Shown here: positions 1-8,184 of the stretch, one piece after another
Position numbering within the stretch: the stretch's first letter is position 1
Layout: every line of letters starts with the position of its first letter
Assembly: GCA_021404685.1 (NCBI GenBank)
Contig: QWHC01000005.1
Location: 62,001 to 126,000, forward strand
DNA: 64,000 nucleotides
Source of the DNA: Chloroflexi bacterium CFX4
GTDB lineage: Bacteria; Chloroflexota; Anaerolineae; Aggregatilineales; UBA2796
Direction: 5' to 3'
The notes under the pieces: generated by a model
Databases searched by the model: none
Told to the model about the DNA's origin: nothing
What the model saw: only the letters and a program-made list of their open reading frames with translations
Translations under genes and position numbers: made by a program

Positions 1-92
1 TATTAGCGGAATATGAATCTTAGGCACTCCACAAGTAGGCAGCGCTATACTATGCGTTGGGTGCTTTGCCTACCTCAGAATGGAGGAGAAGT

Positions 93-185
93 ATGGATGT
101 AAATTGGGAGTTTGTGATCTTCCACCTTGTCAACCTGATTCTGCTGGGATTTTGGGTGGCGTTACAGCTAAGCGTTCGCCGCTGA
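93..185 (+). CDS. Small membrane protein, 30 aa (micro-ORF 1)
   Basis: ATG at 93 is preceded by an excellent Shine-Dalgarno (GGAGG at 82-86, 6 nt spacing). The 30-residue product starts MDVNWEF, has one hydrophobic stretch (about residues 7-26) and ends in basic RR, the look of a single-pass small membrane protein. A second small hydrophobic ORF follows 13 nt later and a hairpin closes the unit, so the pair looks like a tiny operon. No family recognised; the function is unknown. Support is the ribosome site and hydrophobic composition, not homology. Confidence 0.5.
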   Translation: MDVNWEFVIFHLVNLILLGFWVALQLSVRR

Positions 186-198
186 AGGTGCATTCGCT

Positions 199-336
199 TT
201 GGAAGCCGACCTTTTCAGCTTGTTCGCAGTGTTTTTCCCACTGATATTGCTGCTATCGTTGCTGTTTCCGCCACTACGTCCACTGGCAGCCATCCTTGCC
301 CTGTGGCTCTCACTGATATGGTTGCTGATAGCGTGA
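199..336 (+). CDS. Small two-helix membrane protein, 45 aa (micro-ORF 2)
   Basis: A TTG at 199, preceded by a GAAGGTG Shine-Dalgarno-like stretch at 184-190, opens a 45-codon frame ending at TGA 334-336. The product is almost entirely hydrophobic, with two Leu/Phe/Ile-rich segments separated by a PPLRP turn, so a helical hairpin in the membrane is likely. It follows micro-ORF 1 by 13 nt and precedes a strong hairpin. Reminiscent of the small membrane proteins found with larger transporters or of toxin-like peptides, but nothing specific is recognised. The start codon is the least certain part. Confidence 0.4.
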   Translation: MEADLFSLFAVFFPLILLLSLLFPPLRPLAAILALWLSLIWLLIA

Positions 337-346
337 GCTATAAATT

Positions 347-373
347 GTGCCTCGTATGGTGAATACGAGGCAC
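347..373 (+). terminator. Intrinsic terminator-like hairpin
   Basis: A perfect 11-bp stem (GTGCCTCGTAT with its complement, loop GGTGA) followed by GCCATTTTAAC. It closes the micro-ORF pair on the plus strand and lies just beyond the stop of the S9 peptidase on the minus strand, so it may act in both directions. The U tract is short. Confidence 0.6.
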
Positions 374-389
374 GCCATTTTAACAGCCT

Positions 390-2336
390 TTAGTTGCTCA
401 ACGCTTCGCGCAAGCCCGGCACGCCTTCTGCACCGCTGATGACCTGCACACTTGAATTTGCCAGATCATCGCCGAATGGCTCATATTCGCCTTCAAGGTG
501 CGCGGCGAGGAACGCCTCGCTGAGCGCCATGAACGACAGCCAATTCACCTCACGGGCGAAGCCATGCCCTTCATCAGGATAGAGCGTGTAGGTGACAGGA
601 ATGCCCTTCGCCTGCATCGCGCTGACGATCTGATCGGACTCGGCTTGTTTCACACGCGGATCGTTAGCGCCTTGCGCGATCAGCAGCGGACGCCGAATCT
701 GCTCGGTGCGCGTCAGTGGTGAGCGCGACTCAAGGAAGGCGCGCCCTTCGGGTGTGCTTTCATCGCCAATGCGTTTACGCATCAGGTTAAGCATTGGGCG
801 CCAATAAGGCGGCACGCTCTCTAAGAGCGTCACAAGGTTGGAAGGCCCGACAATATCCACGCCGCAGGCGAATACCTCCGGCGTGAAGGTCAAGCCGACC
901 AGCGTCGCATAGCCGCCATAGCTACCACCCATAATCGCCACCTGCGAGCGCGTCGTAATACCCTGCCCGATTGCCCATTCCACCGCATCAAGCAGGTCAT
1001 CATGCATTTTGCCCGCCCACTCGCCATCAGCAGCGTTGATGAACGCCTTGCCAAAGCCTGTTGAGCCGCGATAGTTCACGCTTAGCACCGCATAGCCACG
1101 ATCTGCCATCAGTTGGTGGAATGGATTGTAGCCCCACACATCCCGCGCCCAAGGTCCACCATGCACAAACAGCACCATTGGCAGCGGCGAGTCAGGTCTG
1201 CCACTGTGTTTGCTATCGCTGCCATTGGGCAGGGTCAGGTAGCTGACCAGTGAGAGGTTATCACGGGTAGGAATGACCACAGGGTGCATTTTGCTGAGCG
1301 GCAAGCCTTCGATCTCAGGGCGGTTGGTGAACAAAAAGTGTGCTTGCTTTGTCGCCCGATCATAGCGATAGTAACGGACAGGTGCATCATCCAGCAGGTA
1401 AGCAACCAACCATTGCGAGTCATCTTGGGTGCGGCTGAGGATGTCCAACTCACCCGCCGAGACCGTCTCAAGGTAGGCGAAATCTTCGGCAAGGTCAGGA
1501 TCAAGCACCTGCCAGCGCAGCCTGTCGTAGTAGAAGCCCGCTGCCTGTGGGCGATTCTCAGTTGGGTGCATCAAGCCCTTGCTGAGGTCAGCACGGGCAT
1601 CTTCGGCAAGCAGCGTCTGCGCGCCGCTTTGCATATCCACTGCAAACAAGGCACTGGTATTCCGCCCGCGTGAGTCTGCAAGGTAGAGCGTGTTGCCATC
1701 CGTGCTAAAAGCATATGGCGAGGTGGTCTGCGAGTCTTCGTGTGGAATGGTTGCCCACTCACGCCAACCACCGCTGCCATTCGGCTGCTGCACACTGAGC
1801 GATCCATCTAGGTTTGGCAGGAAGGCAAGGCGCACCGCAAAGGACTCATCGGCAAGCATTCCTGCAAAGCCGGGATTTTCCTGCACAAGCGCTCGCTCGC
1901 CCGTCAGGATGTTCACGCGGTGCAGATCATGCAGTTGTTCGTTGCGGTCGTTTAAGCCAATCAGGACTTCTTCAGGAAAAAGGTGGCTAACGTTGCTAAG
2001 TTGCGCGTTCACGCCTGTAATTGGCGTCAGATCGCGTGTTTCGCCACTCTCCACATCAGTGCTGAGTACATGCCAGTTTTCATCACCGTTGGCATCTTGC
2101 ATGTAGAGGATGTGGCGGCTGGTATATGCCCACTCATAAAAGCGCACATTCCGCACACGTTCTTGGGTGATCGGCTTAGCAGCGCTTAGATCATCGCTGG
2201 GTGCTACCCAGATGTTCAGCACACCCTCTACGGGCGCGGCGTAGCTCAGGTAGCGCCCATCAGGGCTGAGCTTTGCCATCGCACGGGTTGGATTGCCAAA
2301 CAGCACCTTGCGCGGAATAAGGGTACGGGCAGTCAT
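390..2336 (-). CDS. S9 family prolyl-oligopeptidase-like serine peptidase
   Basis: 648 residues. The N-terminal part (about 15-340) has the repeating short beta-strand pattern of a beta-propeller (e.g. KLSPDGRYLSY). The C-terminal part (about 380-625) is an alpha/beta hydrolase with the catalytic Ser in GGSYGG (S472), Asp in GANDPR (D559) and His in DEGHGF (H591), plus the oxyanion HGGP segment near 392-395. This is the layout of S9C acylaminoacyl-peptidase/dipeptidyl-peptidase relatives. No signal peptide, so probably cytoplasmic peptide degradation. GAGGAG lies 6-7 nt upstream of the ATG and fixes the start. Single-gene unit; the hairpin at 347-373 lies past its stop. Confidence 0.9.
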   Translation of the reverse strand: MTARTLIPRKVLFGNPTRAMAKLSPDGRYLSYAAPVEGVLNIWVAPSDDLSAAKPITQERVRNVRFYEWAYTSRHILYMQDANGDENWHVLSTDVESGETRDLTPITGVNAQLSNVSHLFPEEVLIGLNDRNEQLHDLHRVNILTGERALVQENPGFAGMLADESFAVRLAFLPNLDGSLSVQQPNGSGGWREWATIPHEDSQTTSPYAFSTDGNTLYLADSRGRNTSALFAVDMQSGAQTLLAEDARADLSKGLMHPTENRPQAAGFYYDRLRWQVLDPDLAEDFAYLETVSAGELDILSRTQDDSQWLVAYLLDDAPVRYYRYDRATKQAHFLFTNRPEIEGLPLSKMHPVVIPTRDNLSLVSYLTLPNGSDSKHSGRPDSPLPMVLFVHGGPWARDVWGYNPFHQLMADRGYAVLSVNYRGSTGFGKAFINAADGEWAGKMHDDLLDAVEWAIGQGITTRSQVAIMGGSYGGYATLVGLTFTPEVFACGVDIVGPSNLVTLLESVPPYWRPMLNLMRKRIGDESTPEGRAFLESRSPLTRTEQIRRPLLIAQGANDPRVKQAESDQIVSAMQAKGIPVTYTLYPDEGHGFAREVNWLSFMALSEAFLAAHLEGEYEPFGDDLANSSVQVISGAEGVPGLREALSN

Positions 2337-2401
2337 AGAAACTCCTCAAAACTTTTGTTCCCAAACAGTTTTATTTACGCAAGAGATGCCGCTAGGGTTG
2401 C

Positions 2402-3102
2402 TTAACGCGCCTTGATAACAAGTGTGCCAGCCCGTTTATCGTACCAACCTTGCCGCTGCTCGTCACGAAGTATCCACAAAAAGCCGATCTGGCTTCGCAC
2501 AATCGAATCCCAAACCGTGAGCGGCTTCCCATTCAGCTTGATGATCCGAATATTCAAGGCGGCTTTGCCCGGCGTCTGCCCTGCTTGCGCGGTTAGGAGG
2601 TAGGCGTAGTAGAGAATAGAGACTCCTAAGTTAACTGCCATTCAAGCACAGCGTCATTCCAGGCTGCCAATGAAGGGAAATCCGATGATTCAGGAATTGG
2701 CGCAAAAGCACTGTGGACCAGTCAGGTGGCAAAGCGGATGGGGATCAGCACAATACCATCAAGCAGGTAAGCGGCAAGGCGCGCGCCAACGCCTGCCAAT
2801 GCATAGCTTTGGCTGCCCGACTGAACGCTTTTAGCAGTGTATGCCTCAGGCGAGGACGACCAAATCGGCGCGCCGCTCTCCAAGCGGGATAAGAGGTAGG
2901 TTGCCTCTTTGTGGAAGGGATCAAGCGCAACAGCCTTCTTCAAGAAATCCTTCTTCTGAGTGTTGTTCAGGGCAACCTGAGATGCCAAGTAATAGACCTC
3001 TGCTGTGGGATTCTCTCGAATTGCCTTTCGCAGCAGATCACGGGCGCGTTCATGGTCATAGGTGGCAATGGCTAGGTGAATTTCGCCATAGGGATCACTC
3101 AT
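2402..3102 (-). pseudogene. Broken TPR/RDD-domain membrane protein gene
   Basis: Two adjacent same-strand fragments make one recognisable protein. 2722-3102 encodes 126 residues: TPR-like helices (LLRKAIRENPTAEVYYLAS) followed by the start of an RDD domain (ARLAAYLLDGIVL), then TGA at 2722-2724. 2402-2641 encodes the rest of an RDD domain (AQAGQTPGKAALNIRI, then DSIVRSQIGFLW and YDKRAGT). The DNA between, read in the first frame after the stop, still looks protein-like (SDFPSLAAWNDAVLEW) until a frame change is needed near 2640. So one nonsense codon and one frameshift separate the halves. An assembly error or recent decay are both possible. RDD proteins are small polytopic membrane proteins. 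Confidence 0.7.
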
Positions 3103-3216
3103 ATTGGCGCATCCTTTCGTTGGCGAGACACTACAAACGATAAAGTGACTTTGAAGGTATGTTAACTGCTAGAAGAATTCACCCTAGCCTAGACGGGGCT
3201 TCTCGCACTTCTGATT

Positions 3217-3254
3217 GCCCTTTCCATGCTTGTGAGGAAAAGGCTGGGGCGTAG
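3217..3254. repeat. REP-like palindromic repeat, copy 1
   Basis: Starts CCCTTTCCATGC and runs through GGAAAAGGCTGGGGCGTAG. It matches the intergenic elements at 22467-22507 and 53611-53640 in order and spacing of the pyrimidine-rich and purine-rich arms, suggesting a dispersed short palindromic family. This copy has the least perfect arms. Confidence 0.45.
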
Positions 3255-3289
3255 CCACGCCCTTCAAAGCACCCATTTCCTTGAATGGC

Positions 3290-3319
3290 TTGCCGCACCG
3301 CCGCCTGATCGCCTATAAT
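3290..3319 (+). promoter_or_regulatory. Sigma-70-like promoter
   Basis: TTGCCG at 3290-3295 and a perfect TATAAT at 3314-3319, with an 18-nt spacer. It sits about 55 nt upstream of the start at 3376. Confidence 0.55.
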
Positions 3320-3375
3320 CCGCCTGAACACCCAAAAGACTGTGCAGCGCTGAAGTTTAGGTGGAGAGATTTTCT

Positions 3376-4224
3376 ATGAACATGGGCAGTACAATCAGCG
3401 TCTTGGTAGCCACCCAGATCAGCTCTATGGCGCGCTACCGCGAACATCTTGCCAAAGAAGCCACCCTCAAAGTGACCTATGCCACTGCCTTAGAGAACGC
3501 CCGCGAAATCCTGCGCGATGCCAGCAAGCATTTTGATGTCTTCGTGCTGGATAACGCACTGGGCGATACTTATGACCTAATCCGCGCTGTGCGCCTTGAA
3601 AAGCCGCGCCTGCTCATCCTAACCGTGGACGAGGAAGCTGATTTTGGCACGCCCGGACGCGCTGATGATGTTTCAACCGATCCGTTCAAAGACAATGAAC
3701 TGATCCGCAAAATCAAGCGGCTTGCTGAAGAACGCCGCCTAGAGACCGTGCGCGCCGATGCCCTGCCGCCCATCCGCACCTTTGCGAAAGCGATTGCCAA
3801 GGCGACCAAAGGCTTGGGCAAGCAGCAGGCTGCCGTCAGTGCCGTGATGGATTTGGGCTATGATCATGTGGCGTTCTACACCATCGAGGCAGGCAGCACA
3901 TCGCTCGTGCTTTCCGCCCAGATGGGCAACAACGCCGTGATGAGCGCCATGCCACAGCGCACTGACTATAACGGCTTGCTCGGTCTGGTGGCGCAAAGCG
4001 GCAAAAGCCAGATTGCCGCACCCGGCGATGAGCGCTCGCATTTTTTGCTGGAAAAAGGGCGCTTTGGTGCGGCGGTTGCCGTTGCGGTTGGGCAGACCAT
4101 GCGCTTTGGCGTTGTGATTGCCTTCCGTGAGCCGCCCGGCAGCATCAGCCAAGAGCATGTGATCATGTTGGAGTTGGTCTGCGCGCAGCTTGCCTCTGCT
4201 TTGGCAAAGGAACAGCGCGAATAG
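3376..4224 (+). CDS. Receiver-like plus GAF-like signalling protein
   Basis: 282 residues from ATG 3376, chosen because GGAGAG sits 7 nt upstream; a GTG at 3361 is in frame but has no ribosome site. The first ~115 residues have the alternating fold of a response-regulator receiver (VFVLDNAL, then PRLLILTVDEE) but the Asp context is not canonical. The C-terminal ~150 residues resemble a GAF domain (VMDLGYDHVAFYTIEAG; LLGLVAQSGKSQIAAPGD; LELVCAQLASALAKEQRE). No DNA-binding or kinase domain, so perhaps a sensory adaptor. It ends 5 nt before the cydC-like gene and is probably cotranscribed. The family assignment is by pattern only. Confidence 0.6.
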   Translation: MNMGSTISVLVATQISSMARYREHLAKEATLKVTYATALENAREILRDASKHFDVFVLDNALGDTYDLIRAVRLEKPRLLILTVDEEADFGTPGRADDVSTDPFKDNELIRKIKRLAEERRLETVRADALPPIRTFAKAIAKATKGLGKQQAAVSAVMDLGYDHVAFYTIEAGSTSLVLSAQMGNNAVMSAMPQRTDYNGLLGLVAQSGKSQIAAPGDERSHFLLEKGRFGAAVAVAVGQTMRFGVVIAFREPPGSISQEHVIMLELVCAQLASALAKEQRE

Positions 4225-4229
4225 CCGCT

Positions 4230-5945
4230 ATGACAACCTTGCGCCGTCTGATCAGCCTCCTCACGCCTTACCGCCGCTGGATCAGCCTCTCCGTGCTGCT
4301 CGGCTTTCTGACGGTTGCCAGCAGCGTTGGCTTGTTGGCAACCTCTGCGTGGATCATCTCGCGTGCGGCAGAGCGTCCGAGCATTGCTGCCCTTTCGGTG
4401 GCAGTCGTTGGTGTGCGCTTTTTCGGCATCACACGCGGTGTTTTTCGCTACCTAGAGCGTTTGGTCTCCCACGAGACGACCTTTCACATCTTGGCGGGGC
4501 TGCGCGTTTGGTTCTATGGCAAAATTGCGCCTTTAGCGCCAGCCCGCCTGATGCAGTTCCGCAGCGGCGATTTGCTCAGCCGTGCCATTGGCAACATCGA
4601 GACGCTCCAAGAGTTCTATGTGCGCGCCGTTGCGCCGCCCTTAGTGGCACTGCTCATCGCACTGCTGATGGCAGTCTTCTTTGCTGCCTTCGACCTGATC
4701 CTTGCCATCACTGTCATCAGTTTTATGCTAGCAACCTCAATAGGCGTAGCATGGCTGGCGCGGCGGCTGACGCGCCAAAGCGGCGCAGCAGCCCTAGCAG
4801 CCCGCAGTGCGCTCAACGCGAATGTAGTGGATATGGCGCAGGGCATGGCGGATGTGGTCGCCTTCAACGCCGAAGCGCGCCAAGCCGCGAAAATTCAGGC
4901 TGACTCGGACGCACTGAGCGCCGCACACCATCAGCTTGAGCGCGTTGGCGCCCTGCAAACGGCGCTGATTAGCCTGCTCATCAACCTATGCGCCCTTGCC
5001 GTCCTGATCTTGGCTGCGCCGCGCACAGAAGGCATCGTGCTGGCGACGCTTGTGCTGGCAGCCATCGCCAGCTTTGAGGCAATTGCGCCGCTGCCAATTG
5101 CCGCCGCACAGCTTAGCACGCACCTCAGTGCGGCACAGTCGCTCTACGCGGTGGTGGATGCTGATCCCGTCGTCAGCGATCCGTCGCAGCCGCAGCCCAT
5201 GCCAAGCGATTGCACGCTGGACGTTGAAGGGCTGCGTTTTCGCTATGCGGAAGGTGAGCCTTATGCACTGGACGGCATCAATTTCAGCCTGCCGCAAGGA
5301 CGCGCCTTTGCCATTGTCGGCGCCAGCGGCGGCGGAAAAACGACGTTGGTTAACCTGTTGCTGCGCTTCTGGGATTATCGGGAAGGGCAGATCAGGCTGG
5401 GTGGTGTGGATATTCGCCAGTTGGCGGCGGCGGACGTGCGGCAGCGCATCGGCGTGGTGACGCAGCAAACCTATCTTTTCAACACCAGCATCCGTGAGAA
5501 TTTGCTGATCGCCAAGCGCGATGCGACAGAGGGGCAGATCATTGCCGCGGCGCAGCGCGCCCAACTCCACGATTTCATCATGCGCCTGCCGCAGGGCTAC
5601 GAGACGCGAGTCGGCGAGTTTGGCGTAAACCTGAGCGGCGGCGAGCGCCAACGGCTTGCCATTGCGCGTGCCTTGCTCAAGGATGCGCCGTTGCTGGTGC
5701 TGGACGAGCCAACTGCCAACCTCGACGCACAAACGGAACGCAGCGTGCTGGAGGCAATTCGTGCGCTGATGGCAGGGCGCACAACGCTGCTGATCACGCA
5801 TCGGTTGGTTGGCTTGGATCAGGTTGACCAGATTCTCGTCCTGCAAAGCGGCAAGATCGTGGAGCGCGGCACACAAGCGGAACTTTTGGCGCAGCGCAGC
5901 GTTTATCAGCACCTCTACAGCGCACAGCGCGAATGGATCGGCTAG
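4230..5945 (+). CDS. cydC: CydC-type ABC exporter, fused permease/ATPase
   Basis: 571 residues: six-helix transmembrane domain (about 15-300) then ABC ATPase with Walker A GASGGGKT (364-371), signature LSGGE (468-472) and Walker B LLVLDEP (488-494). The N-terminal half carries CydC hallmarks: SAWIISRAAERP, VRFFGITRGVFRYLERLVSH and the LAGLRVWFYGKIAPLAP segment. CydC normally pairs with CydD to export glutathione/cysteine for cytochrome bd assembly. No cydD, cydA or cydB lies in this window, so the partner must be elsewhere or this is a homodimeric relative. It starts 5 nt after the receiver/GAF gene. Confidence 0.85.
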   Translation: MTTLRRLISLLTPYRRWISLSVLLGFLTVASSVGLLATSAWIISRAAERPSIAALSVAVVGVRFFGITRGVFRYLERLVSHETTFHILAGLRVWFYGKIAPLAPARLMQFRSGDLLSRAIGNIETLQEFYVRAVAPPLVALLIALLMAVFFAAFDLILAITVISFMLATSIGVAWLARRLTRQSGAAALAARSALNANVVDMAQGMADVVAFNAEARQAAKIQADSDALSAAHHQLERVGALQTALISLLINLCALAVLILAAPRTEGIVLATLVLAAIASFEAIAPLPIAAAQLSTHLSAAQSLYAVVDADPVVSDPSQPQPMPSDCTLDVEGLRFRYAEGEPYALDGINFSLPQGRAFAIVGASGGGKTTLVNLLLRFWDYREGQIRLGGVDIRQLAAADVRQRIGVVTQQTYLFNTSIRENLLIAKRDATEGQIIAAAQRAQLHDFIMRLPQGYETRVGEFGVNLSGGERQRLAIARALLKDAPLLVLDEPTANLDAQTERSVLEAIRALMAGRTTLLITHRLVGLDQVDQILVLQSGKIVERGTQAELLAQRSVYQHLYSAQREWIG

Positions 5946-6307
5946 GTCTCTGCTTGCGGCGGAAAAGCAGCGTGCGGATTATCTGCCAATTGGTGGAAGA
6001 TATAGTCCTGCACAGGCTTGCCGCCACGTAGATGTTCCTCCACAATGCGGGCTAACTTTTCTTCGTTCAGGTCGTAATACCACACGCCTTCCGGATAGAC
6101 CACGGCGATCACGCCGCCGCTGCATACGCCTAAACAGGGCGTTTTGCCACGTTTGACGCGCAACGCGCTGTGATAATCGGTCAGGTCGCCGAGCATCTCC
6201 TTGAGTTTATCGTAGAGTTTTTTGCCGCGTGCCTTGTGATCGCACGAGTCGCCGGTGCAGATGAAGATATGCCGCGCATAGGGTGACATTTCAGGGGATC
6301 GGTTCAT
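5942..6307 (-). CDS. Thioredoxin-like [2Fe-2S] ferredoxin
   Basis: 121 residues from ATG 6307 (a TTG at 6331 would extend it by 8). It shows the thioredoxin-like ferredoxin cysteine pattern: C-x4-C near the N-terminus (CTGDSC) and C-x3-C later (PCLGVCSGGV), followed by YPEGVWY and a C-terminal EEHLRGGKPV. This is the fold of the NuoE-C/Shethna-type (2Fe-2S) ferredoxins. It converges on cydC; the two stops share the palindrome CTAG at 5942-5945. Electron-transfer partner not identifiable. Confidence 0.85.
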   Translation of the reverse strand: MNRSPEMSPYARHIFICTGDSCDHKARGKKLYDKLKEMLGDLTDYHSALRVKRGKTPCLGVCSGGVIAVVYPEGVWYYDLNEEKLARIVEEHLRGGKPVQDYIFHQLADNPHAAFPPQAET

Positions 6308-6512
6308 GGGTAGGTGAAAACCGCCTTTCAAAAGGTTGTCCTGATTGGTCGAAACGCTTCAGTGAACTATAAACCCACGCTTGTGAGAATCGTCACAGGG
6401 TATGCTAACAACGCAGCATCCTCAGAGAGCTCTTGCTTTATTCCGCAAGGGAATGAACAACCCCGAATTACCACAGCGCCTTGTTGATAGCAGCCTGTCG
6501 AGATCAGCGTCC

Positions 6513-7889
6513 CTATTCAGGCACGTATTCGCGGCGGCGGCGCTTGGTCGCTATCTCTAGGCTGTCCTCAGGCTGGATGACCGCCCGCTTGTTCTTAGGC
6601 GTATCAATGCGCTGTGCCACATAAATGCCACGATGCCCTGAGGCAAGGTAGGCAGTGACGCACGCTAAGGCGATGTAGAGTGCCGAACCACTCCCGAAAA
6701 GTTCCACGCCCATCAGCGCGCACGCCAACGGCGTATTGCTGGCGCCCGCAAAGACCGCCGCAAAGCCAATGCCCGCCAACCAAAACGGATCGATCCCAAG
6801 CGGTACGCCCAACGTATGCCCAAGCGCTGCGCCCATCACGAACAGCGGCGTCACCTCGCCACCGATGAAGCCAGAGCCAAGCGTCACCGCCGTGAAGATC
6901 AGCTTGAGCAGGAAGGCGAACGTTGGCAGATCGCCCGTGGTCAGGCTTTGTTCGATCAGTCCTTCACTTAAGCCTAGATAAGCCTGTGTGTTGAACAACA
7001 GCACCAAGCCGATCACAGCGCACCCGCCCAAGACGAGGCGCAGCGGTATCGGCTTGATCAGCTTGCCCAGCAGATGCTTGATGGCGTGTGTTAGCTCCAC
7101 AAACAGGACGCTGGTCAGTCCAAAGCAGATGCCGGCGATCAAGACTTTGACGAGCAACCACAGATCAATCGGCACGGCTGCCAGCGGCGCGTGGTGCGTG
7201 TGCGTTGCGCCCAACGCACGGGCGGTTAGGTCGCCAAGGCAGGCAGCCGCAAAGCATGGCACGATGCCTTCATAGCGAATGCGCCCAACGCGCTGCACCT
7301 CCATCCCAAAGACAAAACCTGCCAAGGGAGTGCCAAAGACTGCACCGAAGCCACCGCTGATGCCTGCCATGATCAGCAGACGACGATTTTCGCCATGTAG
7401 CCCTAGCGCACGCCGCAACGTATCCGCCAAGCTGGCACCCATCTGCACGGCGGTGCCTTCGCGCCCTGCCGAGCCGCCGAATAGATGCGTTAGGATGGTA
7501 CCAAGTAGCACCAAAGGCGCCATCCGCAGCGGAATGCGCGCACGGTTGCTGTTCACTTCCTCGATCACCAAGTTTGTGCCGCGTGCGGCCGTGCCGCCAT
7601 AGCGCTGATAGACCCAGCCAATAATGCCGCCCACCAACGGCAGCAGAAAGAGCAGCGCTGAGTTGGCAAGGCGGGTTTGGGTTGCCCACGTTAGGCTGAA
7701 CAAGAAAATGGCTGAGGCAATGCCCGCCAAAATGCCGACAACGCCGCCCAGCCCAGCCCAACGTATCATGAGCCACAGTGTGGCGAAAAATTCCGAAACA
7801 TCAAAGGAGAATGAGCCGTTCAGCGCACGGACGGCGCGCCGCCCATGCACTCTGAGCCTTGCCGCAGACGTGACATTGAATTTCCGCAT
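6513..7889 (-). CDS. CLC-F family fluoride channel/antiporter
   Basis: 458 residues, polytopic ClC fold. The gating-glutamate segment reads GGSAGREGTAVQ; a second ClC signature is GSGFIGGEVTPLFVMG, and PLAGFVFGMEV matches the helix D-F region. GREGT and GGEVTPLF agree with the fluoride-specific CLC-F branch. The decisive context is a fluoride riboswitch with intrinsic terminator in its leader (7915-7988). CLC-F proteins expel fluoride in exchange for protons. Start ATG 7889 is preferred; a TTG at 7916 lies inside the terminator U tract. The C-terminus is short and basic, with no CBS domains. Confidence 0.85.
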   Translation of the reverse strand: MRKFNVTSAARLRVHGRRAVRALNGSFSFDVSEFFATLWLMIRWAGLGGVVGILAGIASAIFLFSLTWATQTRLANSALLFLLPLVGGIIGWVYQRYGGTAARGTNLVIEEVNSNRARIPLRMAPLVLLGTILTHLFGGSAGREGTAVQMGASLADTLRRALGLHGENRRLLIMAGISGGFGAVFGTPLAGFVFGMEVQRVGRIRYEGIVPCFAAACLGDLTARALGATHTHHAPLAAVPIDLWLLVKVLIAGICFGLTSVLFVELTHAIKHLLGKLIKPIPLRLVLGGCAVIGLVLLFNTQAYLGLSEGLIEQSLTTGDLPTFAFLLKLIFTAVTLGSGFIGGEVTPLFVMGAALGHTLGVPLGIDPFWLAGIGFAAVFAGASNTPLACALMGVELFGSGSALYIALACVTAYLASGHRGIYVAQRIDTPKNKRAVIQPEDSLEIATKRRRREYVPE

Positions 7890-7914
7890 TAGCCAACCTG
7901 CCCCTGTTTGACAC

Positions 7915-7950
7915 AAAAAAAGCCTCTACCCAATCTGAAGGGTAGAAGCC
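7915..7950 (-). terminator. Riboswitch-controlled intrinsic terminator
   Basis: On the minus strand GGCTTCTACCC (7950-7940) pairs with GGGTAGAGGCT (7931-7921) around an 8-nt loop, followed by six T (7920-7915). The 5' arm is also the 3' conserved part of the aptamer, so aptamer folding and terminator formation are mutually exclusive. This gives ligand-on expression of the CLC-F gene. Confidence 0.88.
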
Positions 7951-7988
7951 ATCAACCACCTACGGTAAACCGTGAGCCTCATCACGGT
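7940..7988 (-). promoter_or_regulatory. Fluoride riboswitch (crcB motif)
   Basis: The minus strand carries the conserved core in order: GTGATGAGGCTCAC (P1 hairpin with the GATGAGGC motif), then GGTTTACC, then GGTTGATGGCTTCTAC. This parallels the known Thermotoga-type fluoride aptamer (GCGAUGAGGCCCGC, AAACUGCC, GCUGAUGGCCUCUAC). It lies directly ahead of a CLC-F gene, a classic fluoride-resistance partner, and its 3' strand overlaps the terminator stem. Recognised from conserved sequence plus context; no covariance search was run. Confidence 0.88.
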
Positions 7989-8013
7989 GCGCCGCGCACG
8001 GCACACGCTTGAA

Positions 8014-8023
8014 AGTATAGCAT
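8014..8023 (-). promoter_or_regulatory. Extended -10 promoter for the riboswitch/CLC-F transcript
   Basis: Minus-strand TGCTATACT fits an extended -10 (TGn plus TATACT), about 25 nt ahead of the first aptamer nucleotide. No good -35 is visible. An inverted repeat (AGCCTATC at 8055-8062 with GATAGGCT at 8081-8088) lies further upstream. Confidence 0.5.
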
Positions 8024-8184
8024 GAAGCGCGCAAGTTGGGTAGTGCGTTGTGAAAGCCTATCTAGGCAGCTCTTCGTTAGGATAGGCTGCCACCGCAAAA
8101 TCAGCACATAATAACCAGCTGTTGCGGAATGCTTTAGCAAGGTGCTAAGCTGAAGGTGGTGTTCAAAAGGCAGGGATGAATTAG

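Noticed and set aside
4986-5912. 308-residue minus-strand open frame opposite the CydC gene
   Set aside because: It lies wholly antisense to a gene with complete ABC motifs; its product is unlike any family and has no ribosome site. A shadow of GC-biased third positions.
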